Shown one piece after another: positions 19,885 through 28,178 of a DNA stretch of 57,214 bases. Each line of letters begins with the position of its first letter. The stretch's first letter is position 1. This DNA is from Streptococcus australis. Lineage in GTDB: Bacteria > Bacillota > Bacilli > Lactobacillales > Streptococcaceae. The stretch covers positions 1-57,214 of the forward strand of contig NZ_JAHZQQ010000008.1 of NCBI RefSeq assembly GCF_019930045.1, written 5' to 3'. Below the pieces are notes generated by a model. The model saw only the letters and a program-made list of their open reading frames with translations, did not search any database and was not told the DNA's origin. The translations under genes and the position numbers were made by a program.

Positions 19885-20703
19885 TCAATGATTTGACAGT
19901 TTCTCTTCAGCATAAGTCATCATCTTTACAGCCACTTCCTGATCATAAGCAAATCTCATCTTTTGGGCCAGACTTTGAGCTTCTCGATCAAAAACATTCA
20001 TGGTAGCAAATAAGGACTGATCAACCTTCTCTATACTAGATAGATCAAGAAGTGCTGAGAACACTTTTTCCTTCTCAGCTGGGAGATAGTGAAAAAGGTA
20101 CTTGTAGTTCTTTCCGATATCAACTGCTCCCCTATCACTTGTCACCTGCCAAGCTAAGACCTTGAGGATTTCTTGCTGGCAAATGCCATAGAGGTGATCA
20201 GTCGCATAGATGAGCTGATTTCTTCGAATGGCCTTTACGACATAAGCAGATACCCACCAAAATTCATTGCAGGATACTGCAAATTCCTCTTCGGAGGGCG
20301 GAGCGGTCCAGTAACGCTTGGCGTTAGGCTGGTAGGCTTCAAACAAACCTTTTTCGTCTTTTATAACTTCAAATTTTGATTCGCTATCTACCCACTCTTG
20401 CATGTGCCCCTTGGGACAGAGAGTTAGATCAATGCGATTACCATCCTCAAAGAGCATGAGATACAGACAACGATTTCCCAGCGTTATCTCTTGCTCAATA
20501 ATACGTTTGCCAAACTGGTCCAACCAAGAAAGGTCACTCGTCAGAATATCTAAGTTGTCCACGACATACACAACATCATAGTCTTGAAACTCATCTTTTG
20601 GTGCTTTTGTATCGGTCCGTGAACCAGACATGGCAATAGCCTTAACTTGTAAAGTTTTGGCGGCCTGTAGAATCACATCAAGCATTTCTGTTTCTGATCT
20701 CAT
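19885..20703 (-). CDS. ANT(6)-like nucleotidyltransferase (aminoglycoside 6-adenylyltransferase family)
   Basis: A 272-residue protein with the nucleotidyltransferase signature GSRTD (27-31) and FQDYD (39-43), as in AadE/ANT(6) streptomycin adenylyltransferases, then the family's NRIDLTLCP and EFWWVSAYVVKAI segments. ANT(6) proteins are typically near 290-300 residues, so this is slightly short but has the conserved core. Divergent chromosomal homologues are common in Firmicutes and often confer little or no resistance, so activity cannot be assumed. It lies between gene debris and parC, where related streptococci carry other small genes. Confidence 0.85.
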   Translation of the reverse strand: MRSETEMLDVILQAAKTLQVKAIAMSGSRTDTKAPKDEFQDYDVVYVVDNLDILTSDLSWLDQFGKRIIEQEITLGNRCLYLMLFEDGNRIDLTLCPKGHMQEWVDSESKFEVIKDEKGLFEAYQPNAKRYWTAPPSEEEFAVSCNEFWWVSAYVVKAIRRNQLIYATDHLYGICQQEILKVLAWQVTSDRGAVDIGKNYKYLFHYLPAEKEKVFSALLDLSSIEKVDQSLFATMNVFDREAQSLAQKMRFAYDQEVAVKMMTYAEEKLSNH

Positions 20704-20769
20704 ATCAATACCTTCTCGTTTTCTCGGATACTCGTTGTCTGCTTCTTCTTTTTGTGAATAGATTCTATA

Positions 20770-21000
20770 CTATAATTCCCCTGTCTGGTAAAGGCTGTAC
20801 TCTTCGTAATAATATGAAGCATCCACCACCTTAAAGAAACGGGCCTGAGTGAGGTCATCCGTCAGATAACGGGCAAAGCCAAGGATTTTCTGGTCCTCTT
20901 CAAGCATCAAGTAATGTACTTTGTACTTCGTCCGATTCTCGGAAAAAGTTTTTGCTCCTGCAAGAGCTCCTCCAAAAAATAAAAGTTCGTCTTTTAACTA
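20770..21000 (-). pseudogene. Remnant of a decayed gene in the parE-parC interval
   Basis: A 75-codon open stretch ends at 20770 and reads KDELLFFGGALAGAKTFSEN near its start, then YLMLEEDQKILGFARYLTDD. It is protein-like, but an in-frame stop precedes it, no start codon with a ribosome site exists, and a SENRT-encoding segment is partly duplicated upstream (near 21009-21025). It looks like the 3' part of a gene whose 5' part was lost. The rest of 20704-21143 holds only a short plus-strand open piece (about 21035-21150) with no start. Confidence 0.5.
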
Positions 21001-21143
21001 AAAATACACTCGTCCGATTTTCGGATAAATAGAATTTACTCCAAAATGCACCGTTAGAAAATCTTGTGTCTCACTTTAGCCCTGGTGAGCTTGCTAGAAA
21101 TTTTGGTGATTTGAAATTTGATGAGTCCAATCTATCCGTTTTT

Positions 21144-22385
21144 TTAAAACAAATCGATTGTTTCCAGTATATTATACACAGTATTGCGTACTTCCTCGTT
21201 CTGTTCTCCTTTGACTTGACATAATAGAATATTTGCTTTTAAAAGCCATTCATATTGGCTTTTTTTAAAAAGTTTACCTTTTTCATTATAAAAACAAATT
21301 TCTTTCTCTCTCAATTTATCAATAATATCAGGAGAAACTATAATATTTTCTGAACTATCAAAGATGTAATATTTTATAATATTTTCAAAAGAAGCAGTAT
21401 CTTTTTCGTTCTTATAACTATCATACTTATCATTAAGTAACTTCAGCAATTTATCTTTCAAATAATCATTTTCTTCGTTTGGTACAACACAATAAAAATA
21501 TGCTGGAAAATCTCTATTTTGTGGGATTAAACCAAAACTGCAACCTAAATGATTCATAATTCCAGTATCGTTATAAGAAAATTCTGTACAGCCGGCACCA
21601 CACCACTGAATATCGTTTTTCAATTTATAACCGTATACTTTAAAATGTTCATCAATTTCAGTATCAGTTAATGGAATTTTCTTAATTACTTTATCAAATT
21701 TGGTTTTTAATACTTCTAAATTTGATATATTAGTTTTGGTGTTTGCTATTTTTATTGCATTATCATAAATAATATTCCTTTTTTGGGTTATAGCTGAAGA
21801 AAGTGATTTCCCGACTCCTTTTTCTGAATCAAGTGTATCTTCATATGCTGCTTTCAGAGCGTAGTTTTCTTTTAAATAATGATATAAAAAGAAACGATAA
21901 GAATACAAAAACAAATACTGTTTGACAGAAGGAATCGGTTTTAAAATTTCTATTGGTGAAAAAATATGACTATCATGTTCTTTACAAAATAGTGGCATAG
22001 TACCTGCGTCATTTATATTGATTTCATAAAATAATTCATTATGCAAATCAGGATTTTGTAAATTACTAATAATACTTTTAATATCGGTAGAAAAAACAGA
22101 ATATCCGTTACTAGTTCTTCCTGCAATCTTTTTTTCTAATAAATTCCTAGGAAAAGTATGAGATTTAATAGGTTTCCTATCGCAATTAGGAAATTGACAC
22201 TTTTTTCCTTTAGATTCAAAAAAACGCTTCATATTATCTCGGTCGAAAGCTTGAAGTTTTTTTCTATCAGTTATAGAAATATCATGAAGATTATTTCGTT
22301 CCATTTGCTTCTTTAGCTTCTCAATTACCAAATGACAATGTTTGTATTTTTTTCCTGAATTATTATCATTTCTTTTGATACACAT
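21144..22385 (-). CDS. Unknown protein with a Cys/His (treble-clef/HNH-like) cluster
   Basis: A 413-residue protein I do not recognise. Residues 60-146 hold a likely zinc site: C63 and C68 (KKCQFPNCDRK), then S75-H76 in SHTFPRNLL, then C134 and H137 in FCKEHDSHIFSPIE. This resembles the scaffold of HNH-type nucleases, but no complete HNH triad is evident. The remainder is charged and lysine-rich, without membrane segments. The gene is visibly more AT-rich and uses different codons from parC and parE around it, which suggests acquisition. SD AAGGAAG precedes the ATG. It may be a defence nuclease (inference, unproven). Confidence 0.75.
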   Translation of the reverse strand: MCIKRNDNNSGKKYKHCHLVIEKLKKQMERNNLHDISITDRKKLQAFDRDNMKRFFESKGKKCQFPNCDRKPIKSHTFPRNLLEKKIAGRTSNGYSVFSTDIKSIISNLQNPDLHNELFYEININDAGTMPLFCKEHDSHIFSPIEILKPIPSVKQYLFLYSYRFFLYHYLKENYALKAAYEDTLDSEKGVGKSLSSAITQKRNIIYDNAIKIANTKTNISNLEVLKTKFDKVIKKIPLTDTEIDEHFKVYGYKLKNDIQWCGAGCTEFSYNDTGIMNHLGCSFGLIPQNRDFPAYFYCVVPNEENDYLKDKLLKLLNDKYDSYKNEKDTASFENIIKYYIFDSSENIIVSPDIIDKLREKEICFYNEKGKLFKKSQYEWLLKANILLCQVKGEQNEEVRNTVYNILETIDLF

Positions 22386-22439
22386 ACTTCAACTTCCTTT
22401 TTTTTAAAGCATTTTTTATATTTTATTTTGGCTCCTTAC

Positions 22440-24395
22440 TTAAAAAACAACTTCCCCACTCTCCTCAAGCGTAAACTTAACGTTATCTTCGATCCATTGG
22501 CGGCGAGGGGCTGCCTTATCTCCCATTAGGACAGAGACACGGCGTTCTGCACGCGCCAAGTCATCAATGGTGACACGGATCAAGGTGCGGGTTTCTGGGT
22601 TCATAGTTGTTTCCCAAAGCTGATCCGCATTCATCTCCCCCAACCCTTTGTAACGTTGGAGGGTTGCTCCACGACCAAAGGTCCGACGTAGGTCTTCCAA
22701 TTCACTATCAGTCCAGGCATAAGCCACTTCTTCTTTCTTCCCTTTGCCTTTAGACATCTTGTAAAGAGGTGGCATGGCGATATAGACACGTCCTGCTTCA
22801 ACCAAGGGGCGCATATACCGGTAAAAGAAAGTTAGGAGCAGGGTCTGAATATGGGCTCCATCTGTATCCGCATCGGTCATGATGATAATCTTGTCATAGT
22901 TGGCATCTTCAATCGTAAAGTCAGCCCCAACTCCAGCACCGATGGTGTAAATCATGGTGTTGATTTCCTCGTTTTTGAGGATATCGCTCATGTTGGCCTT
23001 TTCAGTATTGAGAACCTTCCCTCGAAGCGGAAGGATAGCCTGGAACTTGCGGTCCCGACCTTGCTTGGCAGAACCACCGGCTGAATCCCCTTCGACTAGA
23101 TATAGTTCGTTCTTGGCAGGATTCTTGGACTGGGCTGGGGTCAATTTACCAGACAAGAGCCCCTTGTCCTTCTTGTTCTTCTTGCCATTTCGACTCTCAT
23201 CCCGCGCCTTCCGAGCAGCTTCACGCGCATCCCGGGCCTTGATGGCCTTGCGAATCAGATTGGAAGCTAATTCCCCATTTTCCATGAGGAAGAAGGTCAA
23301 CTTGTCAGCAACAATCCCGTCAACAACTGGTCGAGCAAGTGGACTTCCTAGTTTGTCCTTGGTCTGCCCTTCAAACTGCAAATGAGCTTCTGGAACCAAG
23401 ATTGAAAGAACAGCAGACAAACCTTCACGGTAGTCTGATCCTTCCAGATTCTTGTCTTTTTCTTTGAGAAGTCCTGTCTTTCTTGCATAGTCGTTCATAG
23501 CCTTGGTAATGGCTGTCTTGAGTCCTGTCTCGTGGGTTCCCCCATCCTTAGTGCGGACATTGTTGACGAAGGACAAGATATTATCAGAGTAGCCATCATT
23601 GTATTGGAGAGCAACTTCTACTTGAAAGCCTTCTGATTCTCCATTAAAGTAGAGAACGGGTGTCAAGGTTTCCTTATCTTCGTTCAAGTACTCAACGAAA
23701 TCCTGGACACCATTCTCGTAATGGAAGGCCACATAGTTGTCTTCTTCCTTACGAAGGTCTGTCAACGTCAGTGTTACATCCTTGAGCAAGAAAGCTGATT
23801 CTTTGATCCGCTCCGCAATGGTATTAAATTTGAAATCCGTCGTAGAGAAGATGGTTGGATCCGGCATGAAGGTGACCTTGGTTCCTGTCTTGGACTTGGG
23901 AGCCGACCCAATCTTCTCAAGAGTGGTAACAGGCTTCCCACCATCCTCAAAGCGTTGCTTATAGACCGCTCCATCACGGGTAATCTCTACCTCAAGCCAG
24001 CTAGAGAGGGCATTGACGACCGAAGATCCCACTCCGTGGAGACCACCAGAGGTCTTATAGCCACCTTGCCCAAACTTCCCTCCAGCATGGAGGACGGTAA
24101 AGATGACCTCAACGGTTGGTTTGCCCATAGCATGCATCCCTGTCGGCATCCCTCGACCTTGGTCAGCTACAGATAAGGAACCATCTTTGTTGATGGTAAC
24201 GTCAATTTGAGAACCAAAACCAGATAGGGCTTCATCGACCGCATTGTCGACAATTTCCCAGACCAAATGGTGAAGCCCATTTCCATCTGTCGATCCGATG
24301 TACATCCCTGGACGTTTACGGACCGCATCCAACCCTTCTAGTACCTGAATGGCATCGTCATTGTAATTATTAATGTTGATTTCCTTTTTAGACAC
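22440..24395 (-). CDS. parE: DNA topoisomerase IV subunit B
   Basis: ATPase subunit of topoisomerase IV. The GHKL ATPase part shows VDNAVDEALSG near 50-60 and the GHG-type lid GLHGVGSSVVNAL. The TOPRIM domain shows EGDSAGGSAKQGRDRKFQA and DADTDGAHIQTLL. The 651 residues and sequence fit ParE rather than GyrB. The start is a GTG at 24395, with AGGAGG eight bases upstream. Same strand as parC but separated from it by the accessory patch. Divergent from plsY. Confidence 0.97.
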   Translation of the reverse strand: MSKKEININNYNDDAIQVLEGLDAVRKRPGMYIGSTDGNGLHHLVWEIVDNAVDEALSGFGSQIDVTINKDGSLSVADQGRGMPTGMHAMGKPTVEVIFTVLHAGGKFGQGGYKTSGGLHGVGSSVVNALSSWLEVEITRDGAVYKQRFEDGGKPVTTLEKIGSAPKSKTGTKVTFMPDPTIFSTTDFKFNTIAERIKESAFLLKDVTLTLTDLRKEEDNYVAFHYENGVQDFVEYLNEDKETLTPVLYFNGESEGFQVEVALQYNDGYSDNILSFVNNVRTKDGGTHETGLKTAITKAMNDYARKTGLLKEKDKNLEGSDYREGLSAVLSILVPEAHLQFEGQTKDKLGSPLARPVVDGIVADKLTFFLMENGELASNLIRKAIKARDAREAARKARDESRNGKKNKKDKGLLSGKLTPAQSKNPAKNELYLVEGDSAGGSAKQGRDRKFQAILPLRGKVLNTEKANMSDILKNEEINTMIYTIGAGVGADFTIEDANYDKIIIMTDADTDGAHIQTLLLTFFYRYMRPLVEAGRVYIAMPPLYKMSKGKGKKEEVAYAWTDSELEDLRRTFGRGATLQRYKGLGEMNADQLWETTMNPETRTLIRVTIDDLARAERRVSVLMGDKAAPRRQWIEDNVKFTLEESGEVVF

Positions 24396-24568
24396 AAGGA
24401 GCCTCCTGTTTGTTCATCTTTTCTATATTACAGTTTTTTAGGAAATTTTGCAAAATTTTTCTTTCTTCTCCCCCTTTAACTAGTCTATTTAAGTGCGATT
24501 GATTCAAACCAACTATCCGATGTGACACTTCAGTTAGAAATTTTCTTTTTCATTCAAAGCATTTTTGA

Positions 24569-24580
24569 TATAATGAAACT
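24569..24580 (+). promoter_or_regulatory. Extended -10 box six bases before the plsY start (leaderless candidate)
   Basis: TGATATAAT is followed by six bases (GAAACT) and then ATG, so transcription should begin at or next to the start codon. There is no room for a Shine-Dalgarno site. The rest of the parE-plsY gap shows nothing further. Confidence 0.65.
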
Positions 24581-25225
24581 ATGATGAAAACTATTCTTTT
24601 ACTCGTATTAGCATACTTATTAGGTTCTATCCCTTCTGGTTTGTGGATAGGAAAAGCCTTCTTTAACATCAATCTACGTGAACACGGTTCTGGAAACACA
24701 GGGACCACCAATACCTTCCGTATCCTAGGGACCAAGGCTGGTCTGGTCGTCTTTGCGGTTGATTTCCTCAAAGGAACCTTGGCTGTTTTATTGCCGACTA
24801 TTTTTGGGGTTACAGGGATTTCACCAATGGTCTTTGGTCTTCTCGCCGTCCTTGGACACACCTTCCCTATTTTTGCAGGCTTTAAAGGAGGCAAGGCAGT
24901 CGCAACCAGTGCTGGGGTTCTCATTGGTTTCTCTCCTGTTTTCCTCATCCTCTTAGCCATCTATTTCTTTGTTAGCCTCTATTTAACCAGCATGATTTCT
25001 TTTTCAAGTGTAACGGTCGCTTTTCTGGCTAGTTTAGGAGTGCTCATCCTTCCATTGACTGGCTGGATCCTCCCAAGCTATGACCTGATTTTCACCCTTA
25101 TTGTCCTCGCTTTGGCGACCTTGATCATCATCCGCCACAAGGACAATATCAAGCGCATCCTCGATAAGAATGAAAATATCATCTCCTGGGGAAAAAACAT
25201 CACCCATCAAAAACAAAAAGACTAG
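24581..25225 (+). CDS. plsY: Acyl-phosphate:glycerol-3-phosphate acyltransferase
   Basis: Integral membrane enzyme that transfers an acyl group from acyl-phosphate to glycerol 3-phosphate, the first acylation of phospholipid synthesis. The 214-residue protein has at least five membrane segments. Conserved cytoplasmic loops are visible: [12 protein letters not shown] (14-25), [13 protein letters not shown] (35-47) and [12 protein letters not shown] (about 105-116). The start at [15 protein letters not shown] matches the family. It is divergent from parE, as in S. pneumoniae, and its mRNA is probably leaderless. Confidence 0.96.
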   Translation: MMKTILLLVLAYLLGSIPSGLWIGKAFFNINLREHGSGNTGTTNTFRILGTKAGLVVFAVDFLKGTLAVLLPTIFGVTGISPMVFGLLAVLGHTFPIFAGFKGGKAVATSAGVLIGFSPVFLILLAIYFFVSLYLTSMISFSSVTVAFLASLGVLILPLTGWILPSYDLIFTLIVLALATLIIIRHKDNIKRILDKNENIISWGKNITHQKQKD

Positions 25226-25247
25226 AGTCAAATCTCTAGTTTTTTTA
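25221..25247 (+). terminator. plsY terminator
   Basis: ACTAGAG pairs with CTCTAGT around a six-base loop, followed by seven T residues, overlapping the last codons of plsY. Confidence 0.85.
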
Positions 25248-25318
25248 TTGCTATTACTTTGTCAGCACTCCTCTTCAAAAAAGTTCTATAAGTTTTTTCT
25301 TCCTTTTGTTTTTAATCA

Positions 25319-25375
25319 TTGCAGTTTAGGAGGATTTAGTTTATAATATCTTGAATTCAAAATCGGGAGGATTTT
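25319..25375 (+). promoter_or_regulatory. Promoter of the DUF3290-DUF421 pair
   Basis: TTGCAG, a 17-base spacer and TATAAT are followed by a strong GGGAGG ribosome site before ATG 25377. Confidence 0.7.
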
Positions 25376-25376
25376 T

Positions 25377-25829
25377 ATGAAATTCTATTCATATGATTAT
25401 GTATTGAGTCAGATTAGTCAACAAAATTGGGTCATGGTGATCATGTCCATTCTCTTAGTGTTGGTAACGGCTTTTTTCGCCTTTAAGGCATTTAAGGATA
25501 AACGCGGAAGTAAGTTCCGTGAATTATCAATCATTTCTGTCTTAATCTTAGTGGCCATTGTTTTGATTGGTATTTCAAATTTCCAAAACAACAAGTCCAA
25601 CGACAATCAATTTCGCTCTTCCCTACACTTTATCGAAGTTGTTTCAAAAGAGTTAGGCGTTGAAAAAGAAGATGTCTATGTCAATACTTCGGATACGACC
25701 GATGGAGCTATTATCAAGGTAGACAAGCAATTCTATCGTGCTATTAGCGGAACAGATCCAGATAGCTATTTACTTGAAAAAATTGACTTATATAAAACAG
25801 ATGTAGAACTGGTGGAGGTTGAAAAATGA
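25377..25829 (+). CDS. DUF3290 family membrane protein
   Basis: A 150-residue protein with two membrane segments, at about 17-36 and 48-66, followed by a soluble domain (residues 70-150). It matches DUF3290, which in lactic acid bacteria is nearly always followed by a DUF421 protein, as here. The four-base overlap with the next gene (ATGA) implies coupled synthesis and probably a complex. Function is unknown; a cell-envelope role is only inferred. Confidence 0.85.
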   Translation: MKFYSYDYVLSQISQQNWVMVIMSILLVLVTAFFAFKAFKDKRGSKFRELSIISVLILVAIVLIGISNFQNNKSNDNQFRSSLHFIEVVSKELGVEKEDVYVNTSDTTDGAIIKVDKQFYRAISGTDPDSYLLEKIDLYKTDVELVEVEK

Positions 25830-26458
25830 TAAGCTTTTTTGCTACAATTGCAATTAAATTGGTCTTGGGGCTTCTTTCTCTTGTTTTTGTTATTAACTTA
25901 ACAGGCAAAGGAAATTTAGCGCCAAGTTCTGCAGTGGACCAAGTGCAAAACTTTGTTCTTGGGGGAATCATCGGTGGGGTTATCTACAATAGTTCTATTA
26001 CTATTCTTCAATACGCCGTTATTCTCATTATCTGGACTATTTTGATTTTATCACTCAAATGGCTTAATACCAATGTTTACTTCATCAAACATCTGATTGA
26101 TGGAAAACCAACTATTATCATTAAAAACGGAAAATTAGATCCAGAAGCCTGTCGCTCAAAAGGACTTTCTGCTTCTGACGTTGCTCTTAAATTGCGCTCT
26201 CAAGGCATTTTCCAACTGAAAGAGGTCAAAAGAGCCGTCATTGAGCAAAACGGTCAACTCATTGTCGTTCGAATCGGAGATGAAAATCCCAAGTACCCAA
26301 TCATTACAGATGGTGTGGTCCAAGTAGAGATCTTAGAGACCATTGGTAAAACTGAAGAATGGCTTATAGCCGAACTCAATAAAAAAGGATTTGAAAATGT
26401 CGATGACATCTTTATCGCTGAGTACGACAAGGGCGAGATAAATGTCGTGACTTACTAA
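25826..26458 (+). CDS. DUF421/YetF-like membrane protein
   Basis: A 210-residue protein with three membrane segments in the first 85 residues, followed by a soluble DUF421 (YetF) domain. The stretch KPTIIIKNGKLDPEACRSKG is typical of the family. The biochemical role is unknown. It overlaps the DUF3290 gene by four bases. The second copy of the 180-bp repeat starts 40 bases after its stop. Confidence 0.87.
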   Translation: MISFFATIAIKLVLGLLSLVFVINLTGKGNLAPSSAVDQVQNFVLGGIIGGVIYNSSITILQYAVILIIWTILILSLKWLNTNVYFIKHLIDGKPTIIIKNGKLDPEACRSKGLSASDVALKLRSQGIFQLKEVKRAVIEQNGQLIVVRIGDENPKYPIITDGVVQVEILETIGKTEEWLIAELNKKGFENVDDIFIAEYDKGEINVVTY

Positions 26459-26497
26459 GATTAGAGTCAACTATTGGTTAACAATAAAAGACTGCAA

Positions 26498-26679
26498 AAG
26501 AGGCTGGGACAAAAGTCCTAGCCTCTTAATTGTCTTTGGATTATCGAGCAAGACGCAGTGGTTGAGTGGGCTCTACTACGCTGATTTCATCAGCTTTTAC
26601 AGCCCTACTCAACTGTGCAGAGGTGGGACGACGAAATCGAATTCTAACGAATTACCGATTTCTGTCCCACTCTCTTTTT
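26498..26679. repeat. Copy 2 of the ~180-bp three-hairpin repeat
   Basis: Same element and orientation as 7612-7792 and 39232-39408, with only scattered substitutions. It starts 15 bases after the stop of the minus-strand YrdC gene, and its far-end hairpin with T residues would terminate that gene. The neighbour on the other side converges on it. Confidence 0.85.
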
Positions 26680-26693
26680 AATTCATCTATCTT

Positions 26694-27479
26694 TTAATAG
26701 TATTCCCCTTGGCGGTAGTTCCAAGAGTTGAAATGATCAGATAAGTGCATCATGATCTTATCGATATCCAACCCTTTACGGATCACGACTGGACAAGTAT
26801 TGACAGAACGGCTACCTGCTCCTTGTTCTGGGATGAGTTTTCCTTCTGCATCCACCATTGAGACCATCACGCCTTGTTCATAGCGTGTTTCAATGGTCTT
26901 GTCTGGTTGGATAGAGGCTACATAATCGTCAGCTTCGATGACCAAGTCTACGGCACCTTCAATGCGCTCACCGATTCCTTCAACCTTACCACGGTTTCCT
27001 TTACCGGAAGGGTTGGCTGAAGAGGCGTAAACCATCTTGCCTTCTTTTTCCCACATTTCCTTGGCGATTTGCTCACCAGCTTTACCAAATTTGATAACAA
27101 AACAGCTGGTTCCTCGAACGTCTGTCATGAGTTCTTCGCGTCCATCTCCGAAGGCTTGTAATTTTGCATAGGCATCTTCACGCCATGGAAGAATACAACC
27201 AAGCAAGATATCTTCATCCCAATGTTTTTGGTAGAAGGCTTCGATTTCAGGATTCAATTGCGCAAGAGCACGAAGTTCATCCATACTTCCGCAGAGAACC
27301 ACACCTGGTTTGTTGCGGTTGCGTTCTTTGGCTTCAAACTTCCGTTCCAAGCCAGCCTTGTCACTGGTCATGATGATGTAGCCAACTTTGGTAGGGCAGA
27401 CGATACAGCCACCCTCTCCTTTAAGAATGTCAAATCCTTCTTGTGAAAGTGTTCCGTCCCATTGAATGTGTTTTGTCAT
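26694..27479 (-). CDS. YrdC/Sua5-domain protein
   Basis: A 261-residue protein with a Sua5/YciO/YrdC domain: GGCIVCPTKVGYIIMTSD (27-44), KERNRNKPGVVLCG (52-65) and the YASSANPSGKGNRGKVE block (about 151-167). YrdC/Sua5 proteins make threonylcarbamoyl-AMP for the t6A base of tRNA. The Sua5 C-terminal domain is missing, and the sequence departs from the usual KxR-rich site. It could be a paralogue with another nucleotide-linked role; the canonical enzyme is presumably elsewhere. Monocistronic. Confidence 0.82.
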   Translation of the reverse strand: MTKHIQWDGTLSQEGFDILKGEGGCIVCPTKVGYIIMTSDKAGLERKFEAKERNRNKPGVVLCGSMDELRALAQLNPEIEAFYQKHWDEDILLGCILPWREDAYAKLQAFGDGREELMTDVRGTSCFVIKFGKAGEQIAKEMWEKEGKMVYASSANPSGKGNRGKVEGIGERIEGAVDLVIEADDYVASIQPDKTIETRYEQGVMVSMVDAEGKLIPEQGAGSRSVNTCPVVIRKGLDIDKIMMHLSDHFNSWNYRQGEYY

Positions 27480-27576
27480 AAATTTCGTCCTCTTCTATTT
27501 CTTTTTTTCTATTCTATCAAAATTCCCAAAAAGCTTCAATATATTTTCTGAAAATTCTTAATTAACTATACAATTT

Positions 27577-28167
27577 TTATTGCCAATAGGCGGGCCGATT
27601 CTTCTCATAAGCAGCAATCAAGTCCTCATATTGGAGGGTAATCCCAATATCATCTAGACCGTTGAGTAATTTGTTCTTCCAATCCCCATCGATCTCAAAG
27701 CTAAATTCTCCAACAGGCGAGATGATCTTCTGCTCTTCCAAATCCACCGTTACCTCATCTGTCGGCTTCAAGCTTGCCAGCTTTTGACGAACCTCTAAAG
27801 GCTGGACTATTGGTAGCATCCCATTATTGAGTTCATTATTGTAATGGATATCTCCAAAAGAGCCGGCGATAACGACTTTAAAGCCATAATCAGCTAAAGC
27901 CCAGGCAGCATGCTCCCGAGAGGAACCAGCCCCAAAATTGTCGCCAGTAATCAAGATGGTTGCCTTGCTGTATTCTGGTTTGTTAAAGATAAATTCTGGA
28001 TCCTCGGTGTATTGATCATCCAAGTAGCGCCAAGCGTACATGAGGTATTTACCAAAGCCTTTTTTATCAATCAGCTTTAAAAATTGCTTGGGGAGGATTT
28101 GGTCGGTATCGATATTATCGTTCATCAAAGGAACCGTAGTTCCCGTATAAATGGTAAATTTCTCCAT
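27577..28167 (-). CDS. leuD: 3-isopropylmalate dehydratase small subunit
   Basis: Works with LeuC to isomerise 2-isopropylmalate to 3-isopropylmalate in leucine synthesis. The 196-residue protein has the swivelling-domain signature [15 protein letters not shown] (about 77-91) and starts [20 protein letters not shown]. It is last in the leuA-leuB-DUF1294-leuC-leuD operon, 11 bases after leuC. Full length. Confidence 0.96.
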   Translation of the reverse strand: MEKFTIYTGTTVPLMNDNIDTDQILPKQFLKLIDKKGFGKYLMYAWRYLDDQYTEDPEFIFNKPEYSKATILITGDNFGAGSSREHAAWALADYGFKVVIAGSFGDIHYNNELNNGMLPIVQPLEVRQKLASLKPTDEVTVDLEEQKIISPVGEFSFEIDGDWKNKLLNGLDDIGITLQYEDLIAAYEKNRPAYWQ

Positions 28168-28178
28168 GATTCCTCCTT

